Below, one piece after another: positions 1 through 4,987 of a stretch of 5,515 nucleotides of DNA. The translations under genes and the position numbers were made by a program. The notes beneath the pieces are model-generated. The model was not told the DNA's origin. It was given only the letters and a program-made list of their open reading frames with translations, and did not search any database. The stretch covers positions 1-5,515 of the forward strand of contig JACPQK010000145.1 of the NCBI GenBank assembly GCA_016190535.1, given 5' to 3'. Source of the stretch: Chloroflexota bacterium (lineage in GTDB: Bacteria > Chloroflexota > Dehalococcoidia > JACPQK01). The number at the start of each line of letters is the position of its first letter. Positions within the stretch are counted from its first letter, which is position 1.

Positions 1-342
1 GAAGGCCAGCAGAGGCGCCAGGCTCCGGCCGGTGTCGTTCTGCCCCACGAGGAGGATGCTGGGCTGAAGCTGGCGGCACACCTGCTCCATGGCGGCCACC
101 AAAGGCTCGAGCTGAGAGTTTTCCAGCGCAGCATGCTCCACCCCGTGGACTTTGTCTGCGCCCCAGGCCAAGGCCTGCCCCAATATACCGGGGACCAGGG
201 AATGGCCCAGGAATACCGCCGCCAACTCCTCTCCCAGGTCATCGGCCAGGGAGCGCCCAGCGCCCAGGAGCTCGGTAGTGAGCGGGGACACCTGCCCCCC
301 CACCAGTTCACCGAAGACTAGGACCCCTTTTTCTTGAGACAT
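1..342 (-). CDS. etfA: Electron transfer flavoprotein alpha subunit, N-terminal part (runs off left edge)
   Basis: This is the alpha subunit of a heterodimeric electron transfer flavoprotein, which shuttles electrons from acyl-CoA dehydrogenase-type or other flavin enzymes to a quinone oxidoreductase or another acceptor in the cytoplasm. Only the first 114 codons are visible, from an ATG at 342-340. They show the N-terminal alpha/beta domain: a first strand GVLVFGEL (residues 6-13), LLGAGRSLAD (25-34), and the segment PSILLVGQNDTGRSLAPLL (94-112), which matches the family's '..G..GR.LAP..A' turn. The FAD-binding C-terminal domain lies off the window, so cofactor residues cannot be checked. 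A strong GGAGGT Shine-Dalgarno 7 bases upstream fixes the start. The gene follows etfB after 36 bases with no terminator between them, the usual etfB-etfA order. The partial sequence cannot say whether this is a bifurcating ETF. Confidence 0.9.
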   Translation of the reverse strand, partial: MSQEKGVLVFGELVGGQVSPLTTELLGAGRSLADDLGEELAAVFLGHSLVPGILGQALAWGADKVHGVEHAALENSQLEPLVAAMEQVCRQLQPSILLVGQNDTGRSLAPLLAF

Positions 343-349
343 CTATCTG

Positions 350-356
350 ACCTCCC
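350..356 (-). promoter_or_regulatory. Ribosome binding site of etfA
   Basis: On the minus strand the sequence reads GGGAGGT, then 7 bases, then the ATG at 342-340. It is the best Shine-Dalgarno match in the window. It lies in the 36-base etfB-etfA gap and supports independent, efficient initiation of etfA on a shared etfBA mRNA. Confidence 0.75.
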
Positions 357-378
357 GATGGGCTAATGCAGTAACAAG

Positions 379-1179
379 TTAGAGGAGCTTCGCCTCCCGG
401 AGACGCAAGGCGAGCTTGGCGCCGGCCTCCTGGGGCGAATCGGCGGAGATGACCTCGCACTTGGCCTCTTTTTTGGGTATGAACAGGTCAAGCACCTCGG
501 TGCGGGCAATGGCTGCCCCCGCCTGCGAAGAGTCAAGGCCTATATCCTGGGCCTTCCACACCTGGGCCTGCTTCCTAGCGGCTGCCATGATGCCGCGCAG
601 AGTGGGATAGCGTGGCTCCCCCAGCTCATTGCTTACCGTAACTACAACGGGCAGGGGTGCCTCTACCACCTCGTAGCCATCCTCGGTTACCCGCTCCACC
701 AGGACCTTGCCATCGCTGGCCTCCACCTTGCGGGCCAGGGTGATACAGGGCAACCCCAGCAGCTCGGCCAGCCCACAGCCCACCTGCCCCGCATCCCAGT
801 CAGCGGCCTGCCGGCCGCAGAGGACAAGGTCGTACTGGCCGACTTTGCGGATAGCAGCGGCCAGGGCCACGGCGGTAGAGTAGGAGTCTCCGCCTTCCAG
901 GGATGGGTCCTGAAGCAGTACCAGCTCGTCGGCGCCCATGGCCAGGGGCTTCTTGACCACATCGGCCACCAGGTCGGTGCCCTTGCAGAGCACGGTGACC
1001 TTGCTGCCCCCCTTGTCCTTGATGCGCAGGGCGGCCTCCACCGCCTGCTCATCGAAGGGGCTGATGACCGGGGCAACCCCCTGGGGCAGGAGTGCTCTCT
1101 TGGTCGCGGGGTCAATGCGGAAGCTTCCGGGTGGTGCTTCTGGGTCAGGCACCTGCTTAACGCACACAATAATATTCAT
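379..1179 (-). CDS. etfB: Electron transfer flavoprotein beta subunit
   Basis: This is the beta subunit of an electron transfer flavoprotein and the partner of the adjacent etfA product. The protein has 266 residues, close to the family's usual 250-265. It opens with MNIIVCVKQVPDP, the typical ETF-beta first strand with its VKQVPD turn, followed by ISPFDEQAVEAALRIKD (39-55). Residues 121-134 (CGRQAADWDAGQVG) correspond to the nucleotide-binding loop, which holds structural AMP in classical ETFs and a second FAD in bifurcating ones. The segment NELGEPRYPTLRGIMAA (184-200) is the family's characteristic 'NEPRYPTL..IM.A' region. The ATG at 1179-1177 has a weaker Shine-Dalgarno (AGGGGGA) about 4 bases upstream. 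The gene is led by its own sigma70-type promoter (1219-1248) and followed after 36 bases by etfA. Identification is secure; the electron donor and acceptor are not shown by the sequence. Confidence 0.96.
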   Translation of the reverse strand: MNIIVCVKQVPDPEAPPGSFRIDPATKRALLPQGVAPVISPFDEQAVEAALRIKDKGGSKVTVLCKGTDLVADVVKKPLAMGADELVLLQDPSLEGGDSYSTAVALAAAIRKVGQYDLVLCGRQAADWDAGQVGCGLAELLGLPCITLARKVEASDGKVLVERVTEDGYEVVEAPLPVVVTVSNELGEPRYPTLRGIMAAARKQAQVWKAQDIGLDSSQAGAAIARTEVLDLFIPKKEAKCEVISADSPQEAGAKLALRLREAKLL

Positions 1180-1218
1180 CGCTTCCCCCTACAAATGGAG
1201 ACACTAATAGCCGCAACC

Positions 1219-1248
1219 ATTCTATTTAGCTTGGGCTCCCCCTGTCAA
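1219..1248 (-). promoter_or_regulatory. Predicted sigma70-type promoter for etfBA
   Basis: Read on the minus strand, a perfect -35 box TTGACA (1248-1243) is followed by an 18-base spacer and a -10 box TAGAAT (1224-1219), a one-mismatch match to TATAAT. Transcription would begin near 1212 and give a leader of roughly 33 bases before the etfB ATG. No operator-like palindrome was found around it. The call is by motif and position only. Confidence 0.7.
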
Positions 1249-1274
1249 GTTTGTGTACCTGTTATCTCAGCCAT

Positions 1275-1303
1275 TTGACCTCCACACCCCTTCGGGCTAG
1301 AAT
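1275..1303 (+). promoter_or_regulatory. Predicted sigma70-type promoter for the HNH gene
   Basis: A -35 box TTGACC (1275-1280) is separated by exactly 17 bases from a -10 box TAGAAT (1298-1303). The start site would fall at about 1309-1311, on top of the ATG at 1309-1311, which implies a leaderless or almost leaderless message. Its -10 box is identical to that of the divergent etfB promoter, and 26 bases separate the two -35 boxes. Confidence 0.7.
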
Positions 1304-1308
1304 TGATT

Positions 1309-1857
1309 ATGTTAGTTTCTATGGCCAAAGCTAGCGCTCTGGACTTCCTAGTCCTGGTGCTGAACCAGGACTATGAGCCGCTGCACGTATGCCCGGGGCG
1401 GCGGGCCGTGGTCCTGCTACAAAGAGGCAAGGCCGAGATACTGGAAGACGGGCGGGGAGTGATACACACCGCCCGTCTCTCTTTTCTGTTGCCTTCGGTC
1501 ATCCGCATGGCCTATCACATTCGCCGGCCTACACCCGCACCCCGGTTTTCCCGAAGGAGCCTATTCTTGCGGGACAGTCATACTTGTCAGTACTGCGGGC
1601 GGTTGTCCAGGGATCTCACCGTAGACCATGTAATCCCCCGGCATCGGGGTGGGCAGCACACCTGGGACAACGTGGTCGCCGCCTGTATCCCCTGCAACCG
1701 GCGGAAGGCTGGCCGGACCCCGGCCGAAGCCAGGATGCAGCTACTGAGGGAGCCCCGTCCCGCCGAGCCGGCCCGGCTGCCCTTCGTCCCTCTTCCCCCC
1801 TGGCCCACCCCCTGGGACAAGTTCATTGTCCCCTGGCAGAGGCGCCACTTCAGCTAG
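1309..1857 (+). CDS. HNH endonuclease family protein
   Basis: This is a small stand-alone HNH nuclease-fold protein of 182 residues; its cellular role is not established. After a conserved N-terminal region (LVLNQDYEPLHVC, 16-28, then RRAVVLLQRGKAEIL, 31-45) comes a zinc-knuckle HNH domain. C93 and C96 form one CxxC and C126 and C129 the second. The catalytic DH is D106-H107 and the HNH asparagine is N121 (WDN). The third motif position is N130 within CNRRK, a common variant in this family. The tail is proline-rich (PLPPWPTPW). A TTG at 1303 would also extend the frame, but it overlaps the -10 box; ATG at 1309 or 1321 is more likely, giving 182 or 178 residues. Neither has a Shine-Dalgarno. 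The gene stands alone on the plus strand between two minus-strand units, and its last 38 codons overlap the 3' end of ricT. Such proteins occur widely in bacteria as orphans, not clearly tied to restriction or phage functions. Confidence 0.9.
   Translation: MLVSMAKASALDFLVLVLNQDYEPLHVCPGRRAVVLLQRGKAEILEDGRGVIHTARLSFLLPSVIRMAYHIRRPTPAPRFSRRSLFLRDSHTCQYCGRLSRDLTVDHVIPRHRGGQHTWDNVVAACIPCNRRKAGRTPAEARMQLLREPRPAEPARLPFVPLPPWPTPWDKFIVPWQRRHFS
1741..1857. other. Convergent 117-base overlap of the HNH gene and ricT
   Basis: The last 38 codons and the stop of the plus-strand HNH gene lie on the same bases as the last 38 codons and stop of the minus-strand ricT. Codon boundaries coincide, so each middle base pairs with the other gene's middle base: Pro CCN codons on one strand read as NGG, often Gly, on the other. 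No hairpin with a T-run was found in or near the overlap, so transcripts from both sides probably run past each other here. Confidence 0.75.
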
Positions 1858-2658
1858 TGGAACTGCCTGCTCCAACTGGGCCAGAGGGAACTCCACCTCA
1901 GCTTCGCTCTGAAGCCGGACCACCGCTGTCCGCTTGAGGGCATTGCCCCCCACCACCAGGCCCGGTCCCATCGGTGTGCCCACCCGCTGACCCGGCCGGG
2001 GCAGGTCCCTCTTCAGGCCCGCATAGAGAGCGTGCTCATAGGTGAGGCAACACATGAGGCGACCGCAGAGCCCGGATATCTTGGCCGGGTTGAGGGGCAG
2101 GTCCTGGTCCTTGGCCATGCGTATGGATACGGGACAGAACTCGTTGAGGAAGGAGCTACAGCATAAAGGGCGACCACAGGGCCCCAGGCCTCCCAGCAGT
2201 TTACTCTCATCCCGAGCGCCTAGCTGTCTAAGCTCGACGCGAGTATGGAAAGTGGCCCCCAACTGACGCAGCAGCTCCCGGAAGTCCACCCGCCCCTCGG
2301 AGGAAAATTGGAAGATGAGCCGGCTGCCATCCAGGTTGTACTGGGCATCCAGGATCTTCATCGGCAGCCCTAGCTGGGCTGCCAGTTCCCGGCAGCGGCT
2401 GCGGGCCTCTACCTCCCGGACCTGGATCTCGGCCTGGTTTCCCAGGTCCTCCTCTGTAGCCTGCCGGAGCACCGGCTTCAGAGGCTCCTTAAGGTCGCTT
2501 TCCACCACCTGCCGGGGGGCAATAACCACCTGGCCGATCTCCAGCCCCCGCGCTGTCTCCACCACGACCTGCTCCTGGACGCCCAGGGGGAGCCCCGCCG
2601 GATCAAAGTAATATATGCGGCCCGCCCTGCGAAAGCGGACTCCTACAATCTCTGGCAT
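1741..2658 (-). CDS. ricT: PSP1-domain / RicT (YaaT) family protein
   Basis: In Bacillus, RicT forms the RicA-RicF-RicT complex with YmcA and YlbF, which carries [4Fe-4S] clusters and works with RNase Y in mRNA maturation, affecting sporulation, competence and biofilm formation. Here 305 residues start EIVGVRFRRAGRIYYFDP (3-20) and continue through the PSP1 core. The diagnostic region GPCGRPLCC (159-167) is followed by KISGLCGRLMCCLTYE (193-208). The cysteines at 161, 166, 167, 198, 203 and 204, plus 175, include the expected cluster ligands. The ATG sits 3 bases after the holB stop. The repeated AGG-TTAGG-TTAGG upstream supplies a Shine-Dalgarno at 7 bases, embedded in the last holB codons. 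Residues 268-305 are a Gly/Pro-rich tail lying entirely in the overlap with the HNH gene; residues 1-267 are already close to a full family length (about 275 in B. subtilis). Whether RicA and RicF partners exist in this genome cannot be seen. Confidence 0.93.
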   Translation of the reverse strand: MPEIVGVRFRRAGRIYYFDPAGLPLGVQEQVVVETARGLEIGQVVIAPRQVVESDLKEPLKPVLRQATEEDLGNQAEIQVREVEARSRCRELAAQLGLPMKILDAQYNLDGSRLIFQFSSEGRVDFRELLRQLGATFHTRVELRQLGARDESKLLGGLGPCGRPLCCSSFLNEFCPVSIRMAKDQDLPLNPAKISGLCGRLMCCLTYEHALYAGLKRDLPRPGQRVGTPMGPGLVVGGNALKRTAVVRLQSEAEVEFPLAQLEQAVPLAEVAPLPGDNELVPGGGPGGKRDEGQPGRLGGTGLPQ

Positions 2659-2661
2659 TTC

Positions 2662-3660
2662 CTAACCTAACCTCTCTGGACAAGGCAGGTGAAGCATAAG
2701 GGCCTCTAGGGCCAGCCGGGGGCTAGCGTTGGCCTCCAGGGCACGCCGGGTCCGGCGCAACTCCTGGAGGAAAGCCACCACATCCCCCAGGGCAAGACCC
2801 TGGGCCTGCTGCCTCAACTGCTCCTCATAGTCCCGATTGACGATGTGGGCAGAACAATCACCTCTGACCAGGAACAGGTCCCGCCACCAGTCCTCCCAGA
2901 GGTCCATCTCTTCCTGGACCCGCTCCCGGCGGTGAGGGGAGGTTCCCGCCCACCCGGATGCATAGCTAAAGCGCTCACCGGTGGAGGCCCCGGCCAGACT
3001 GCTCACCCGCCCTAGAGCCTCGGCCCTGCGCTGCCACACCTGTGGCTCCTCAGCGGCAAGGAGCGCCCACCCCAGTCGCCCCCGTGCCAGGCGAGCGATA
3101 AGGGCTGCCCGCTCCGGGTCCAGCCCTCGGCACTGGAGCTCCCCCACCACCAGCTCCAAGGGTAGGGGCCTGATAGCCAGGCGCTGGCAGCGGGAGCGGA
3201 CGGTGGGAAGAAGCCGGTCCTCGTAGCATGTGAGTAACAGGAAGAGGACCTGGGGCGCTGGCTCTTCCAAGGTCTTGAGCAGGCAGTTGGCCGCCTCCAC
3301 CGAAAGGTCCTCCGCCCCATCTACGATGAATACCCGGCACCGGCCTTCCACGGGCTTGAGGCTGGCCCGGTGCTGTACCTCCCGGACCTGGTCTATGCCG
3401 ATCTCGGTCTTCCCCTCCCCCCAGTGCAGCACTACGACGTCCGCGTGCTTTCCCGCCGCGATGCGCTGACAGGAGCGGCACCGGCCACAGGGGTCCGGAC
3501 TGCCGCCCTCACAGTTTACTGCCCGGGCCAGATCCAGTGCCAGCATCCCTTTCCCCACCTGGGGAGGGCCCACCAGCAGATAGGCGTGGGCCAGCCGCCC
3601 GCTGGACAGACTATGACGGAGCCCTCGGACAACTTGTTCATGCCCCTTTGTCTGCCACAC
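2662..3660 (-). CDS. holB: DNA polymerase III delta prime subunit (clamp loader)
   Basis: This is the delta prime subunit of the replicative clamp loader, an AAA+ protein that helps open and load the sliding clamp. From a GTG at 3660 it has 332 residues. RLAHAYLLVGPP leads into a Walker A-like loop (GPPQVGKG, 31-38; Lys37), with Gly where active ATPases have Thr/Ser. A zinc module follows (C50, C58, C61, C64, the last three as CGRCRSC). A Walker B-like FIVD (111-114) precedes LLKTLEEP, and the SRC motif at 156-158 is the arginine-finger motif of the gamma/delta prime family. The C-terminal collar ends in the typical ANASPRLALEALML. An alternative GTG at 3678 adds six residues and would overlap lysA by 16 bases. 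I prefer 3660 because family members usually begin one residue before the W-x-x-x-GHE segment and it sits 2 bases after the lysA stop; neither start has a clear Shine-Dalgarno. Missing Thr/Ser fits a delta prime rather than DnaX. Confidence 0.92.
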   Translation of the reverse strand: MWQTKGHEQVVRGLRHSLSSGRLAHAYLLVGPPQVGKGMLALDLARAVNCEGGSPDPCGRCRSCQRIAAGKHADVVVLHWGEGKTEIGIDQVREVQHRASLKPVEGRCRVFIVDGAEDLSVEAANCLLKTLEEPAPQVLFLLLTCYEDRLLPTVRSRCQRLAIRPLPLELVVGELQCRGLDPERAALIARLARGRLGWALLAAEEPQVWQRRAEALGRVSSLAGASTGERFSYASGWAGTSPHRRERVQEEMDLWEDWWRDLFLVRGDCSAHIVNRDYEEQLRQQAQGLALGDVVAFLQELRRTRRALEANASPRLALEALMLHLPCPERLG

Positions 3661-3662
3661 GG

Positions 3663-4976
3663 TCAGTCCAGGTCGCACCGCATCAGGTCTTCGAAGGTCT
3701 CCCGCCGTCGGACCAGCCGGGCCTGTCCCCCCTGAACCATGACAATGGCGGGGCGAAGGCTGGCGTTATAGTTGCTGGCCATAGCAAGCTGGTAGGCCCC
3801 CGCCGCGGGCATAGCCACCAGGTCGCCGGACTCCGTGGGGGGGAGCGAGATATCCCGGATAAGCACATCCCCAGACTCGCAGTAGCGGCCACACAGGGTT
3901 ACCACCTCAGCCCCCCCCGAGGCCCGGCGGTTGGCTATTACCGCCCGGTACCGCGAGCCGTAGAGGGCAGGGCGGATGTTGTCCCCCATCCCTCCATCCA
4001 GGGCAATGTACTTGCGAATGCCGGGGATGTCCTTTATGGCCCCCACCCGGTAGAGGGCCACCCCCGCCCGCCCTACCAGTGCCCGGCCGGGCTCCACCAC
4101 CAGCCGGGGCAGGTCCAGGCCCAGCCGGGAGCAGGCCTCCTTGAGGGTGGAGGAGATACCCTCCGCGTACTGGGCCAAGGACGGCAAGGCGGCCTCCTCC
4201 GTATAGGCCACCGGGAAACCACCCCCGGGGCTGAGCTCCCGCAGGGAGAAGCGGTGCTTGCGCCGCATCTCGGCAGCGAAGGGCAACACCCTCTCCAGGG
4301 CCTCGATATAGGGAGCCACTTCTGCAATGGGCGAGCCGAGATGGAAGTGCAGGCCCACCACCTCCAGGGTGGGACTGGCCAGAGCCCGCACCAGGGCAGC
4401 CTCCGCCTGGCCCGTTACCAGAGGGAGGCCGAACTTGCTGTCCACCAGGCCGGTGGTGGTGTACTGGTGGGTGTGTGGGTCCACCCCGGGGGAGACCCTC
4501 AGCAGGACGCGGGCACGGCGGCCCTGTCTCTGGGCTACTGCCTTCAGCAAGGCAAGCTCATGCTCGTTGTCCAGCACGATGCGGCCCACCCCCCACTCCA
4601 GGGCCATCTCCAGCTCCTCCGGGGCCTTGTTATTGCCGTGGAAGTAGACCCGCTCCAGGGGGAAGCCAGCCGCCCGGGCAATGGCAGCCTCCCCGGCGGA
4701 GACCACATCAAGGCCCTGGCCCTCCTCGGCCAGGAGGCGGGCCAGGGCCTTGCAGATGAAGGCCTTACAGGCATAGAGCACCTGAGAATCAGGGTAGTAG
4801 CTGTGAAAGACGACGTTGAAGCTGCGGCACTGCTCCCGGAGGGTAGCCTCATCGAATATATAGAGGGGGGTGCCGTAAGTCTGAGCTAGCTCTACCGTAT
4901 CGCAGCCACCGATAACCAGGTGGCCCTGCAGGTCTACAGTGGTACCCACGGGGAAGAGGGATAGAGTATCTGCCAT
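3663..4976 (-). CDS. lysA: Diaminopimelate decarboxylase
   Basis: This is the PLP-dependent fold-III enzyme that decarboxylates meso-2,6-diaminopimelate to L-lysine, the last step of the DAP pathway in the cytoplasm. Its 437 residues are normal for the family. GTPLYIFDEATLR (35-47) leads the barrel, and the PLP lysine is K71 in LYACKAF. HFHLGS (210-215) and the phosphate-binding GGGFP (251-255) follow, then EPGRALVG (295-302). The catalytic, dimer-contributed cysteine is C366 in CESGD (366-370), and GAYQLAMASNYN (393-404) carries the PLP/substrate tyrosine. All key residues are present, so the enzyme should be active. CESGD together with the overall motif set favours DAP over ornithine or arginine decarboxylase. 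The ATG at 4976 has AAAGGA 4 bases upstream, just past the stop of the preceding hydrolase gene (11-base gap). The stop is 2 bases before the holB start. No other lysine genes are in view. Confidence 0.96.
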   Translation of the reverse strand: MADTLSLFPVGTTVDLQGHLVIGGCDTVELAQTYGTPLYIFDEATLREQCRSFNVVFHSYYPDSQVLYACKAFICKALARLLAEEGQGLDVVSAGEAAIARAAGFPLERVYFHGNNKAPEELEMALEWGVGRIVLDNEHELALLKAVAQRQGRRARVLLRVSPGVDPHTHQYTTTGLVDSKFGLPLVTGQAEAALVRALASPTLEVVGLHFHLGSPIAEVAPYIEALERVLPFAAEMRRKHRFSLRELSPGGGFPVAYTEEAALPSLAQYAEGISSTLKEACSRLGLDLPRLVVEPGRALVGRAGVALYRVGAIKDIPGIRKYIALDGGMGDNIRPALYGSRYRAVIANRRASGGAEVVTLCGRYCESGDVLIRDISLPPTESGDLVAMPAAGAYQLAMASNYNASLRPAIVMVQGGQARLVRRRETFEDLMRCDLD

Positions 4977-4987
4977 GGCGTCCTTTG

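Noticed and set aside
133..337. Two short plus-strand open frames opposite the start of etfA.
   Set aside because: They lie antisense to a well-supported etfA N-terminus, overlap each other in different frames and show no ribosome binding site or conserved motif.
687..1169. A 160-codon minus-strand frame inside etfB, and similar frames inside holB (3012-3481).
   Set aside because: They are alternative frames of clearly recognised genes, rich in Arg/Pro/Ser/Trp as expected for shifted high-GC coding sequence, and have no family features.
1303..1305. TTG at 1303 as the HNH start codon.
   Set aside because: Its first base is the last base of the predicted -10 box, so it would not be on the transcript. 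ATG at 1309 or 1321 lies at or just after the predicted start site.
1180..1308. Possible operator palindrome, riboswitch or small RNA in the divergent intergenic region.
   Set aside because: No inverted repeat longer than a few bases was found apart from the promoter hexamers, and both leaders (about 33 and 0-11 bases) are too short for a riboswitch.
2659..2677. Tandem CCTAA-like repeat resembling a small direct repeat.
   Set aside because: On the minus strand it is the AGG-TTAGG-TTAGG ribosome binding region of ricT within the last holB codons; it is too short to be a repeat element.
3537..4889. A 450-codon open frame on the plus strand opposite lysA.
   Set aside because: It is in register with lysA codons, so stops would need TTA, CTA or TCA codons in lysA, which are rare at this GC. 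Its translation is low-complexity with no recognisable domain, and lysA shows every family motif.
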